A stretch of DNA of 57,339 bases from Erythrobacter sp. QSSC1-22B. Its GTDB lineage: Bacteria > Pseudomonadota > Alphaproteobacteria > Sphingomonadales > Sphingomonadaceae. Both the position numbers and the translations under genes were made by a program. Below, piece after piece: positions 8,946 to 16,792 of this stretch. The DNA is taken from contig NZ_LZRP01000013.1 in NCBI RefSeq assembly GCF_001678665.1, forward strand, positions 1 through 57,339. The letters run 5' to 3'. The stretch's first letter is position 1. Every line of letters begins with the position of its first letter. The notes beneath the pieces were generated by a model, which did no database searches, was not told the DNA's origin, and saw only the letters and a program-made list of their open reading frames with translations.

Positions 8946-8990
8946 TCGGAACTGGAACTTCCGAAATCCATGAGGGGAAGGCCTTCCCCT
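8946..8990. repeat. Two palindromes in the ardC upstream region
   Basis: TCGGAA at 8946-8951 pairs with TTCCGA at 8959-8964 around a seven-base spacer. At 8973-8990 lies a perfect 18-bp palindrome, AGGGGAAGGCCTTCCCCT. Further upstream, GTCGCC and GGCGAC (8839-8855) form a small hairpin. The stretch 8746-9052 has no convincing gene. These could be operators or partition/replication sites; no protein can be assigned. Confidence 0.45.
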
Positions 8991-9052
8991 GCTGTCGAGC
9001 CTGTAGTCTCGTCCGACCCCTTCGAGCGAGGAGATTCCCCCGCAACGCCCCC

Positions 9053-9136
9053 TTTTGAGAGTGAGAGTGCGGGCGGGTTTTCGTGACGGGTTGAGAGCCG
9101 GGAGAGAGCTTCCGGCGCCCGTCGCGGAGAACCGCT
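9053..9136 (+). promoter_or_regulatory. Structured 5' leader, type 1, copy upstream of ardC
   Basis: The leader carries a purine-rich run, then TTTTCGTGACGGGTTG, a nested hairpin and GTCGCGGAGAA directly before the start codon. The outer stem is GACGGG (9085-9090) with CCCGTC (9118-9123). The inner stem is GCCGG (9097-9101) with CCGGC (9112-9116), extendable by three pairs. The same architecture and much of the sequence recur before parB at 10150-10238. It probably acts as an RNA element or operator that co-regulates the two genes. Confidence 0.65.
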
Positions 9137-10090
9137 ATGTCCAGATACAAGCGCACTGCCGGCGCCAAGCGCGACCGGACCAACCTTTATGACGACATTA
9201 CCAACAAGATCATCGGCGAACTGGAGGCCGGGCGTGTCCCCTGGGTCCAGCCCTGGGGGACGGCGGCGGCGAAAGCGCCGCTCGCCATGCCGAACAATGC
9301 CGCGACCGGTCGCGGCTATTCGGGCATCAACATTCTCATCCTTTGGGGTGCTGTTATCGACCACGGCTTTCCCGGCCAGAGCTGGCTCACCTTTCGCCAA
9401 GCGCTGTCGCTTGGTGGCAATGTCCGCAAGGGCGAACGCGGCACCACCGTCGTTTATGCCGACCGCTTCGTGCCCGACGATGAGAAGAAACGCGCCCGCG
9501 AAACCGGTGACGATCCGCAGGCGATCCCGTTCCTGAAGCGCTTCACCGTCTTCAATGCGGCGCAATGCGAGAACCTGCCCGATGAAGTGGCCGTCGCCGC
9601 TCCTCCGCCGGAACCGGGATTGATCGAACCGAGGGTCGAAACCCTGATCGAAGCCACGTCCATCGACTTCCGCATCGGCGGCAATCGCGCCTTCTACGCG
9701 CCCGCCCATGACTATGTGCAGGTTCCGCCGCCGCAGGCCTATTTCGAGCCGATCAACTGGCACCGCACAGCGCTCCATGAGCTCGGGCACGCATCTGGTC
9801 ATCCGTCGCGGCTCGACCGCGACATGTCCGGTTCGTTCGGGTCGAAGAAATACGCCTTCGAGGAATTGGTCGCCGAGATGAACGCCGCCTTCTGCTGCGC
9901 CTCGCTCGGCATCGTGCCGACCGTGCGGCATGCCGCCTATATCGGTTCCTGGCTGGAGGTTCTGAAAGAGGACAACCGCGCCATCGTCCGCGCCGCGTCG
10001 AAGGCCAGCAAAGCGGCCGACTATCTGCTTGGATTTCTGCCGGAACGCGAGACGGCGGGCGCGGCGACCCCGGCGCGGACCGAAGCATGA
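9137..10090 (+). CDS. ardC: ArdC-like antirestriction protein (zincin-like, DUF1738 type)
   Basis: 317 aa. The N-terminal ssDNA-binding-like domain (NLYDDITNKIIGELEAG and WVQPWG, residues about 17-130) is followed by a zinc metallopeptidase-like domain with HELGH (H214, E215, H218) and a downstream FEELVAE glutamate. ArdC proteins travel with conjugative plasmids, bind single-stranded DNA and protect incoming DNA from restriction. It is preceded by the type 1 leader, and the start ATG at 9137 follows GCGGAGAA. It lies next to a host-defence-type island, so the element carries both defence and anti-defence functions. Confidence 0.88.
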   Translation: MSRYKRTAGAKRDRTNLYDDITNKIIGELEAGRVPWVQPWGTAAAKAPLAMPNNAATGRGYSGINILILWGAVIDHGFPGQSWLTFRQALSLGGNVRKGERGTTVVYADRFVPDDEKKRARETGDDPQAIPFLKRFTVFNAAQCENLPDEVAVAAPPPEPGLIEPRVETLIEATSIDFRIGGNRAFYAPAHDYVQVPPPQAYFEPINWHRTALHELGHASGHPSRLDRDMSGSFGSKKYAFEELVAEMNAAFCCASLGIVPTVRHAAYIGSWLEVLKEDNRAIVRAASKASKAADYLLGFLPERETAGAATPARTEA

Positions 10091-10149
10091 CCGCTTCTAC
10101 GCCGAACCGTAAAGCCGGAAACCAGCCTTTTAGGTTTTACGGACGGCGG

Positions 10150-10238
10150 TGCTTTGAGAGGGAGAGGAGGGAGGGTGTTTTCGTGACGGGTTGGAGGTCG
10201 AGAGAGAGTCTCCCGGCCGCCCGTCGCGGAGAAAACCC
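10150..10238 (+). promoter_or_regulatory. Structured 5' leader, type 1, copy upstream of parB
   Basis: The order of parts is the same as in the ardC leader: a purine-rich tract, TTTTCGTGACGGGTTGG, and an outer stem GACGGG (10185-10190) with CCCGTC (10220-10225). A different inner sequence that can still pair (GGAG at 10193-10196 with CTCC at 10210-10213) follows, then GTCGCGGAGAA before the ATG. The outer stem is conserved in sequence while the inner stem has changed, which points to a maintained fold. Confidence 0.65.
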
Positions 10239-12332
10239 ATGACCAATGCAAAAACCAAGTCGAAAGTCGCGCTCAGTGTGTCGCGTGACATTCCCTTCAA
10301 CAAGCTGGTTCTGTCCCAGTCGAACGTCCGGCGGATCAAGGCAGGCGTCGCGATCGAGGAACTGGCCGCGGACATCGCCCGGCGCACGCTTCTGCAGAGC
10401 CTGACCGTGCGGGCGGTGACCGATGAAGACGGCAATGAGACCGGCATGTTCGAAGTGCCCGCCGGTGGCCGCCGCTTTCGCGCGCTCGAACTGCTCGTGA
10501 AACAGAAGCGCCTGAACAAGACCGCGCCGGTGCCGTGCGTGATCCGCACCGAGGGTCTCGCCGAGGAGGACAGTCTGGCCGAGAACGTCCAGCGCGCACC
10601 GCTGCATCCGCTCGACCAGTTCCGCGCGTTCCAGTCGATGCGCGAGAAAGGGATGGGCGAGGAGGAGATCGCTGCGGCGTTCTTCGTCTCTGTCAACGTC
10701 GTCAAACAGCGACTTCGTCTGGCTGCCGTCAGCGAAACGTTGCTCGAAGCCTATGCCGAGGATGAATTGACGCTCGATCAGTTAATGGCTTTCACGGTCA
10801 ATCCCGACCATGAACGGCAGGCCCAAGTATGGGAAGCGATCAAGGACTCATACTCCGCGCAGCCCTACCAGATCCGCCGCATGCTTACCGAAGATGCGGT
10901 GCGGGCGTCGGACAAGCGGGCGCTGTTCATCGGGATCGACGCCTATGTCGAAGCGGGTGGTGCCGTCATGCGCGATCTGTTCGAAAGCGACGATGGCGGC
11001 TGGCTGGAAAATATCGGCCTGGTCGACATGCTCGTCACCGAGAAGCTCAACGAGGAAGCGGAAGCCATCCGCGCCGAAGGCTGGAAGTGGATCGAGGTCG
11101 GTCTCGATTTCCCTTATGGCCATACCTACGGATTACGCCGCGTGTTCGGCGAACAGGAACCGCTGACCGACGAGCAGGACGCCAGCCGCGAGGCGCTGCA
11201 GGCCGAACTCGACAAGCTCGAAGCCGAATATGCCGATCTGCCGGAACTGCCCGACGAGATCGACGAGCGGCTTGGCGAGATCGAAACCGCCATCGAGGCC
11301 ATCGACGACCGTCCGATGATCTACGATACCGACGACGTCTCACGCGCGGGCGCGTTCCTCAGCGTCAGCCCGGGTGGCAGACTGCATGTCGAGCGCGGGT
11401 TCGTGCGTCCTGAGGATGAACTGCCCGTGGAACCGGAAGTCGATGAGACGGAAACGTCTGGCGCCGGTGAGACCAAGAGCAATGGTGCGCAATCCGTCGA
11501 CCCCGCAGACGAACCGGAGGAGGATGAAGGTCTGAAGCCGATTCCCGACCGGCTGGTGACCGAACTGACTGCGCATCGCACGGTCGCGCTTCGCCTCGCG
11601 CTCAGCGGCTCGTTCGACACGGCATTTCACGCGTGTTTGCACAAGCTCGTGCTCGACACGTTCTACAGCTACGCGCAGGACAGTTGCCTCGAGCTGTCAG
11701 CAACCTGCGTCTATTACGGATCGCAGGCACCGGGCTTGGGCGAAACGCCCTATGCGACGGCGCTTACCGAGCGGCATGAGGCGTTTGCGGGCGCTCTACC
11801 GAACGATCCCGAGCAACTATGGGACGCGCTCGGCGACCTGTCGGATGCCATGCGCAAGGAACTGTTCGCGCATTGCATCGCGCTCACCGCCAACGCCACG
11901 GTCGAAGCGTACAATCGGAGACCGCGCGCGATTGCCCATGCCGACAGGCTGGCGGTGACGCTGGGGCTCGACATGACCGAAGCGGGCTGGAAGCCGACCG
12001 GCGACGCCTATCTCGGACGGGTGACCAAGACGCGCATCGCTGCGGCGGTGGCCGAGGCGAAGGGCGACAAAGCCGCGTCCGACATCGAAAGTCTGAAGAA
12101 GGATGCGATGGTCGAACGGGCCGAGGACCTGCTCGCCGGGACCGGTTGGCTGCCGGAACCACTGCGGACCCCCGCGGCCGAAAGCGGCACCGACCATCTC
12201 GAGGTCGATGTCGCCGAAGACGGCGAAGAGCAATCGGCGGCGAACGACGGCGAAACGGTCATGGACGAAAACACTGGACCCGTCGACGATGACGAGAAGG
12301 AGCAGGAAGAAGAACTCGAAGCCGCGGAATGA
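10239..12332 (+). CDS. parB: ParB/RepB/Spo0J-type partition protein, large form
   Basis: 697 aa from the ATG at 10239. That ATG follows the conserved GCGGAGAA, so the upstream in-frame ATG at 10191, which lies inside the leader, is rejected. The N-terminal ParB CTPase-like domain runs from about residue 10 to 100 (DIPFNKLVLSQSNVRRI; VPAGGRRFRALELL; DSLAENVQRAPLHPLDQ with the arginine of the NVQR box). A HTH region follows (IAAAFFVSVNVVKQRLRL). The long C-terminus is acidic and ends in a poly-Glu tail. It is unlike short chromosomal ParB and typical of the large ParB-like proteins of sphingomonad and rhizobial conjugative elements. parA is not adjacent but lies about 7 kb away. Confidence 0.88.
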   Translation: MTNAKTKSKVALSVSRDIPFNKLVLSQSNVRRIKAGVAIEELAADIARRTLLQSLTVRAVTDEDGNETGMFEVPAGGRRFRALELLVKQKRLNKTAPVPCVIRTEGLAEEDSLAENVQRAPLHPLDQFRAFQSMREKGMGEEEIAAAFFVSVNVVKQRLRLAAVSETLLEAYAEDELTLDQLMAFTVNPDHERQAQVWEAIKDSYSAQPYQIRRMLTEDAVRASDKRALFIGIDAYVEAGGAVMRDLFESDDGGWLENIGLVDMLVTEKLNEEAEAIRAEGWKWIEVGLDFPYGHTYGLRRVFGEQEPLTDEQDASREALQAELDKLEAEYADLPELPDEIDERLGEIETAIEAIDDRPMIYDTDDVSRAGAFLSVSPGGRLHVERGFVRPEDELPVEPEVDETETSGAGETKSNGAQSVDPADEPEEDEGLKPIPDRLVTELTAHRTVALRLALSGSFDTAFHACLHKLVLDTFYSYAQDSCLELSATCVYYGSQAPGLGETPYATALTERHEAFAGALPNDPEQLWDALGDLSDAMRKELFAHCIALTANATVEAYNRRPRAIAHADRLAVTLGLDMTEAGWKPTGDAYLGRVTKTRIAAAVAEAKGDKAASDIESLKKDAMVERAEDLLAGTGWLPEPLRTPAAESGTDHLEVDVAEDGEEQSAANDGETVMDENTGPVDDDEKEQEEELEAAE

Positions 12333-12349
12333 CGACAGCATTCCCCACT

Positions 12350-12380
12350 GGGTCCGCCGCAAGGCGGGCCCTTTTTCTTT
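12350..12380 (+). terminator. Rho-independent terminator after parB
   Basis: GGTCCGCC (12351-12358), a GCAA loop and GGCGGGCC (12363-12370) form a stem with one G-U pair, followed at once by CTTTTTCTTT. It lies between the parB stop and the RBS of the next gene, so it may attenuate rather than fully end transcription. Confidence 0.8.
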
Positions 12381-12393
12381 TGGAGGAACTGTC

Positions 12394-13476
12394 ATGTCCC
12401 GTTCGATCATCGATCTAACCGAAGCGCTAGCTCGCAACGCAGAGACGGTCTGTCGGCATTATCTTCCCAATGGTCGCCGCGAAGGTCGCTACTGGATGAT
12501 CGGCGATGTGCGCGGCACGCCTGGCCAGTCCATGTTCGTCCGACTGAAGGGGCCGGAATCCGGCGAAGGTGCGGCCGGAAAATGGACCGATGCCGCCACC
12601 GGCGAACATGGCGATTTGCTCGACATCATCCGCGAGAGCTGCGGGCTGATCGACTTTGCCGATGTCGCCAACGAGGCACGTCGGTTCCTCAGTTTACCGC
12701 AGCCGGAGATGAATACCGACACGAAAGCACGGCCGTCATCGGCACGTTCCGGATCACCAGACGCGGCCCGACGGCTGTATGCGATGGCACAGCCGATTTC
12801 TGGCACGCTCGCAGAAACGTATTTGCGCAGACGCGGCATTACGGCTCTGCACGAAACCGGAAACCTGCGCTTTCACCCGCGCTGCTACTACCGGCCCGAC
12901 CGCCATTCCGAGACTGAGACATGGCCCGCGATCGTTGCCGCCGTCACCGATCTCGAAGGCACAATCACCGGCGCACACCGAACTTGGCTTAATCCCGAAG
13001 GATTTACGGACGCCAATCTTGGCAAAGCCCCGATCGACACGCCGCGCCGCGCGATGGGTAATTTGCTCGGCCATGCCGTCCGGTTTGGGGTGCCGCGGAA
13101 TGTGATCGTGGCGGGAGAAGGCATCGAGACCATGCTGTCGCTGAGGATGGTCCTGCCCGGAATGCCGATGACAGCTGCCCTGTCGGCAACACACTTGGCT
13201 GCTATCCTGTTTCCGACAAAACTGCGCCGGCTCTATATCGCGCGTGATGACGACCCGGCTGGGGATGGCGCAATGGAAACCCTGATCGACCGGGCGCAAA
13301 AGGCCGATATCGAGGCCATCACGCTGTCGCCGCACCGCGGGGACTTCAACGAGGATCTGCGCCTTCTCGGGATCGATGCCTTGCGCAGTTCCATCCGCAT
13401 CCAGATCGCACCGGATGATGTCGCGCGCTTCATGAACGTCGCAAGCGTCGCCGGAAGCGAGGCGGAACGGGTCTGA
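12394..13476 (+). CDS. Toprim-domain protein, plasmid primase-like
   Basis: 360 aa from the ATG at 12394, which has a good TGGAGGA ribosome site; longer in-frame starts run back into parB and are rejected. The N-terminal part (RYWMIGDVRGTPGQSMFVRL, HGDLLDIIRESCGL) is the primase-associated region seen before Toprim domains. The middle holds GAHRTWLNPEGF. The C-terminal Toprim has VIVAGEGIETMLSL (metal-binding Glu) and LYIARDDDPAGDGA (DxD). Such proteins are found in mobile-element replication modules and probably prime DNA after transfer; no helicase domain is present. Role in conjugative replication is inferred. Confidence 0.82.
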   Translation: MSRSIIDLTEALARNAETVCRHYLPNGRREGRYWMIGDVRGTPGQSMFVRLKGPESGEGAAGKWTDAATGEHGDLLDIIRESCGLIDFADVANEARRFLSLPQPEMNTDTKARPSSARSGSPDAARRLYAMAQPISGTLAETYLRRRGITALHETGNLRFHPRCYYRPDRHSETETWPAIVAAVTDLEGTITGAHRTWLNPEGFTDANLGKAPIDTPRRAMGNLLGHAVRFGVPRNVIVAGEGIETMLSLRMVLPGMPMTAALSATHLAAILFPTKLRRLYIARDDDPAGDGAMETLIDRAQKADIEAITLSPHRGDFNEDLRLLGIDALRSSIRIQIAPDDVARFMNVASVAGSEAERV

Positions 13477-13593
13477 CCAATCATGTCGGGACCGGCAACG
13501 GGACGCGCGCACCATCATCCGTGAGAGCCGCGACCTTGGCCTTCTGAGAGGGCGAACGGACGGCAAACGGGGCGGACCGGCAATGGCTGCGCC

Positions 13594-13745
13594 CGGTTCT
13601 TTTCCGGCGGCGGCTAAGCCGCCTTTCCATCGCGAGGCAAAAGAACCGGCCTTCGCTATCCTCCGCTGCGCTTCGGCCCTCCGCAAGGGCTCCGGGTGCA
13701 GGTCCGCCCCGCCCGCCGTCTTTCGTCGCCATGAAGGCCGCGGCG
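13594..13745 (+). promoter_or_regulatory. Structured 5' leader, type 2, copy upstream of the DUF2493 gene
   Basis: CGGTTCTTTT (13594-13603) pairs perfectly with AAAAGAACCG (13639-13648). Inside lies the hairpin GGCGGC-TAA-GCCGCC (13609-13623). Downstream come TCCTCCGCTGCGCTTCGGCC and a GGCCCTCCGCAAGGGC hairpin. A second copy with a different but still complementary outer stem precedes the DUF736 gene at 15726, at nearly the same distance from its start codon. No gene is seen in 13477-13775. Confidence 0.65.
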
Positions 13746-13775
13746 GTCGCGGTCCACCCGATTAAGGAGCATCCC

Positions 13776-14717
13776 ATGTTCACCGATCCCCACGACACCG
13801 ATGACGAACCCCATCACAGCGCATCCCCCACCGACACGATCTGCACCGAATTGCAATTGCACGGCTACCGCCATTCCCAAAACGATCCCGATCCGCGCGA
13901 AGTGCCCGAGGACACCCGGATCGAAGGCGCGGTCGCAGATATCTTCGGTGCCCTCGTCGCAACGATGGCGGACACCAGTCTCGATAGCGATCTCGACGAA
14001 TTGCTCTGGTCGAGCGTCAACATTTTTCACCGCGCTACCGGCCGGATCGAGCGCAAGCTCGACGACAACGAACAGGCGCAGAAACGCGGCCAGCGCGAAC
14101 AGGACGGTTCGGAAGTTGCCGCCGTCCAACTCGAACACCTGATATCGGTTGGTCAATCGCTGCTCGAACGCCGCGACTGCATGGAAGTCTTTCGCGACAA
14201 CGCCGCCGATCACTATCTCCGACTGACCGGTTCTGCCTGGTCCGCACGGTCCGGATCACGGGTGAACCATCGCAACCTGACATCGGCGATGATCGATAGC
14301 AGGGACTTTCTGGCCGCAAAGAAGCGCGCCGATACTGAAGTGCATCTGCCTGCAGGCACCAAGATCGCCTTCTCCGGCGGGATGGATTTCAACGATCACC
14401 GGCTGATCTGGGATACGCTCGACAAGGTCTACGCCAAGCATACCGACATGGTCTTGCTGCATGGCGGATCGCCAAAGGGCGCCGAACTGATCGCGGCAAA
14501 ATGGGCTGAAACCCGCAAGGTCGTGCAGGTCGCCTTCAAGCCCGACTGGACGAAACACGCCAAGGCCGCACCGTTCAAACGCAACGATGCAATCCTGGAC
14601 GTCCTGCCGATCGGGGTCATCCTCTTTCCCGGTACCGGTATTCAGGACAATTTCGCCGACAAGGCGCGGAAGCTCGGCATCAAAGCCTATGACTTTCGCA
14701 AGAAGGACGGCGCGTAA
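13776..14717 (+). CDS. DUF2493 (SLOG/YpsA-like) domain protein
   Basis: 313 aa from the ATG at 13776, chosen for its AAGGAG site six bases upstream. The first 190 residues are acidic and helical and of unknown role. Residues about 200-310 are the DUF2493 domain (KIAFSGGMDFNDHRLIW, VLLHGGSPKGAELIAAKWA, GVILFPGTGIQDN), a Rossmann-like fold of the SLOG superfamily thought to bind nucleotides or related ligands. It is a standard member of this conjugative-element backbone, but its job in the element is unknown. It is preceded by a type 2 leader that it shares with a DUF736 gene, suggesting common control. Confidence 0.85.
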   Translation: MFTDPHDTDDEPHHSASPTDTICTELQLHGYRHSQNDPDPREVPEDTRIEGAVADIFGALVATMADTSLDSDLDELLWSSVNIFHRATGRIERKLDDNEQAQKRGQREQDGSEVAAVQLEHLISVGQSLLERRDCMEVFRDNAADHYLRLTGSAWSARSGSRVNHRNLTSAMIDSRDFLAAKKRADTEVHLPAGTKIAFSGGMDFNDHRLIWDTLDKVYAKHTDMVLLHGGSPKGAELIAAKWAETRKVVQVAFKPDWTKHAKAAPFKRNDAILDVLPIGVILFPGTGIQDNFADKARKLGIKAYDFRKKDGA

Positions 14718-14873
14718 GCGCCGTTTCACCTTTTACGATCAAGCAACCGCAATACCGGACGGTTGCATCGATCCCGCCTGCAGATCCCTCCCAATTTTCG
14801 CGTCTTCTGCTATAAGCAAGATGCACCGAGGTGGTGGTGGCTGGCGCGACCGTACTAGCACGGAGACCTCACC

Positions 14874-15314
14874 ATGATCTTTCTCAACATCCTCCTTCTT
14901 TTCGGCGTGATCAGCTTCCTGTGCTGGCTCGTCTTCACGCTCGCCGTCTATGCATTGCCGCTCTTCATCGGCGTGACGGCCGGTATATGGGCGCATGACA
15001 GCGGCGCAGGCATTGTCGGCGGTCTCGCCATCGGTGTCCTCGCTGCGGGCGCCGTCGCCATTGTCGGGCAATTGGTCTTCGCTTTCGCCCGCCCGCTCTG
15101 GGTTCGCCTCATCGTCGCGGCCCTCTTCGCGGGACCGGCTGCGGTTGCCGGTTACGCTGCAACGCATGGGATCGCGAAGCACCTCATGCCGTCCGAAGGA
15201 CGGCAGATGGCGTTTTCGATCGTCGGCGCAATCGCGGTAGGTATCACCGCCTTGTTTCGAATGGCGGGCACGGCCCCGCCCGAGCCGGGCGTGGAGCGTG
15301 CAACGGGGGCTTAA
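14874..15314 (+). CDS. Small integral membrane protein, function unknown
   Basis: 146 aa, almost entirely hydrophobic. It has four probable transmembrane segments (about residues 2-25, 25-50, 55-75 and 80-100) and a weaker fifth near the C-terminus (FSIVGAIAVGITALF). The start ATG at 14874 follows CACGGAGACC. Glycine/alanine-rich helices resemble small accessory membrane proteins of conjugative elements; I recognise no family. It stands between DUF2493 and the long leader region of DUF736. Confidence 0.7.
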   Translation: MIFLNILLLFGVISFLCWLVFTLAVYALPLFIGVTAGIWAHDSGAGIVGGLAIGVLAAGAVAIVGQLVFAFARPLWVRLIVAALFAGPAAVAGYAATHGIAKHLMPSEGRQMAFSIVGAIAVGITALFRMAGTAPPEPGVERATGA

Positions 15315-15720
15315 TCACGAGACGATGCCGGAACGGGAAAGAGGCGGGCTTCTCCCATGTCCGTCCGGCGCGTTCTTTGGCGGCGGAATGGAGGCGCGCT
15401 CGGATGTCCAGTTTCATCCGTAGTGCGACCTTTTCGTCAGAATGCTCCGAGACAGCATCGCGAAAGCGCGGGCTCTCTGGATACGTGGTGGCTACATTCT
15501 CGCTGGTCTGGCCGGATGGGTGATGGAGCGACTGGCCATTGCACACTTGAGTGACGGATGCCGGCAATCATTTCGCGGAGCCGGACTTCCTCGGTGACAC
15601 TTGGTTTCCAAATTCTCCGTAAGCATCTCTGTTGGGGTCGACCGCTCCAAACAGCCTCTTCAATGGACTGATCTGACCAAAGGCCGGCTTCGCCTCGACC
15701 GCCTATGCCTCAACGGTGCC
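15315..15720. other. Intergenic stretch without a supported gene
   Basis: About 400 bases between the membrane-protein gene and the type 2 leader. Short open frames occur on both strands, but none has a convincing ribosome site, codon bias or recognisable product. One minus-strand frame runs into the membrane-protein gene and is a shadow. I see no tRNA, repeat array or clear promoter. Confidence 0.5.
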
Positions 15721-15725
15721 GGTCC

Positions 15726-15866
15726 ACTTTCTTCCCCTGTCGGCTGCGCCGCCATTCCTCGCGAAACAAGAAAGTCTCCCGTCTCCGTCCTCCACTGAGT
15801 TTCGGCCCTGCGGGTGAGCCGTCGGTCGCCTCCGGCCCGCCGATCGTCATCGAGGCCGCAATGGTG
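15726..15866 (+). promoter_or_regulatory. Structured 5' leader, type 2, copy upstream of DUF736
   Basis: ACTTTCTT (15726-15733) pairs with AAGAAAGT (15768-15775) around the inner hairpin CGGC-TGC-GCCG (15741-15751). TCCTCCACTGAGTTTCGGCC and CCCGCCGATCGTC then follow in the same order as in the 13.6-kb copy. The outer stems of the two copies differ in sequence yet both pair fully, the signature of a conserved RNA structure. Confidence 0.65.
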
Positions 15867-15899
15867 CGGGCTCGAAAACAAAGCAAACGGAGAAATATC

Positions 15900-16223
15900 A
15901 TGGCAACCATCGGCACCTTCAAGAAATCCGGCAACGACTACACCGGCGAGATCGTCACCCTCAACGTGCAGGCCAAGAACGTCCGCATCGTTCCCGAAAC
16001 CAGCCAGACCAGCGAGAACGCCCCCAGCCACCGCGTCTTGGTGGGCCGCGCCGAAATCGGAGCCGCCTGGTCGAAGCAGTCCAACGAGGGCCGCGAATAT
16101 CTCGGCCTCAAGCTGGACGATCCGAGCTTCACCGCTCCGATCTACGCCAACCTGTTCGACGACGAAGACGGCGAAGGTTTCAGCCTCATCTGGAGCCGCC
16201 CCAACCGCCGCAACGGCGACTGA
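15900..16223 (+). CDS. DUF736 family protein
   Basis: 107 aa from the ATG at 15900. It is a compact single-domain protein beginning MATIGTFKKSGNDYTGEI and containing VGRAEIGAAW, YLGLKLDDPSFTAPIYANL and FSLIWSRP. These are the standard DUF736 landmarks. DUF736 proteins are abundant on alphaproteobacterial plasmids and conjugative elements and have no established function. A second paralogue is at 21551. The type 2 leader precedes it and a strong GC-rich hairpin follows. Confidence 0.9.
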   Translation: MATIGTFKKSGNDYTGEIVTLNVQAKNVRIVPETSQTSENAPSHRVLVGRAEIGAAWSKQSNEGREYLGLKLDDPSFTAPIYANLFDDEDGEGFSLIWSRPNRRNGD

Positions 16224-16237
16224 GCCTCCGATGCGAC

Positions 16238-16264
16238 GCCCCGCCCGGTCATTCCGGGCGGGGC
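16238..16264 (+). terminator. Strong hairpin after DUF736
   Basis: GCCCCGCCCGG (16238-16248), a TCATT loop and CCGGGCGGGGC (16254-16264) make a perfect 11-bp stem. There is no U-tract behind it, so it may be a processing or stability hairpin rather than a classical terminator. Confidence 0.6.
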
Positions 16265-16356
16265 CATTCGCGCGCTGAAACGACCGAATCAGATTGCACT
16301 CGATCATACAAACAGCTGCCATTCCTAAACTTTTTACTCGCCAGCACAGTCAAGAG

Positions 16357-16371
16357 CGACTATTATAGTCG
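16357..16371. promoter_or_regulatory. Operator-like palindrome over the XRE gene promoter
   Basis: CGACTATTATAGTCG is a perfect palindrome around one central T and contains the best -10-like sequence (TATTAT or TATAGT) upstream of the XRE gene. Autorepression by the downstream HTH protein is the simplest reading. Confidence 0.6.
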
Positions 16372-16403
16372 TAGTTCTGGCGTGCGTATATGTGTCTGTA
16401 GGA

Positions 16404-16423
16404 GGTGATCATGCATGATCACC
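16404..16423. promoter_or_regulatory. 20-bp perfect palindrome covering RBS and start of the XRE gene
   Basis: GGTGATCATGCATGATCACC is a perfect palindrome. Its left part is inside TAGGAGGTGATC, a near-complete match to the 16S rRNA 3' end, and its right part covers the ATG at 16415. It could bind a repressor or, as RNA, fold and hide the ribosome site. Part of the symmetry is explained by the extended Shine-Dalgarno. Confidence 0.55.
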
Positions 16424-16666
16424 GCCCGACAAACGCGGGCTGCGCGCGCGTTGCTTGGATGGACGCAGGAGACGCTCGCTGAAAAAGCCCTGGTATCACT
16501 GACCGCTTTGAAGCGCCTCGAGTCGGCAAACGACTTGAAGGTCTTCGAGACGACCCTGGACCAGGTCCGCCGCGCGCTCGAAGGCGCCGGCATTGTCTTC
16601 CTCAATTCCGGCCAAGGGGAAGGAGTGATGATTGTTCACGCCAAAGACGAGAGCCCGGGCGCGTAG
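16415..16666 (+). CDS. XRE-family small HTH regulator
   Basis: 83 aa. Nearly the whole protein is one HTH domain: RQTRAARALLGWTQETLAEK, ALVSLTALKRLESANDLKV, then TLDQVRRALEGAGIVFLN, the typical ending of this short XRE subfamily in conjugative elements. The start at 16415 is supported by AGGAGGTGATC, although an out-of-frame ATG lies four bases upstream. Two palindromes upstream suggest tight autoregulation. It probably controls the maintenance/transfer genes, which is inference from position. Confidence 0.87.
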   Translation: MITARQTRAARALLGWTQETLAEKALVSLTALKRLESANDLKVFETTLDQVRRALEGAGIVFLNSGQGEGVMIVHAKDESPGA

Positions 16667-16792
16667 TAGTAGCAGTCGCAGGCATGAACCGCGATGTCGC
16701 GTGCGCACCGCCTGTTGCCACCGCCGCCACTTCCTCAGATCAACAACCCCGATATGGTTAACAACCGATGATTTGATCGCTATCGAGGGAGG

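Noticed and set aside
12754..13686. 310-codon minus-strand frame over the Toprim gene
   Set aside because: The plus strand encodes the Toprim protein with clear motifs; the minus frame has none.
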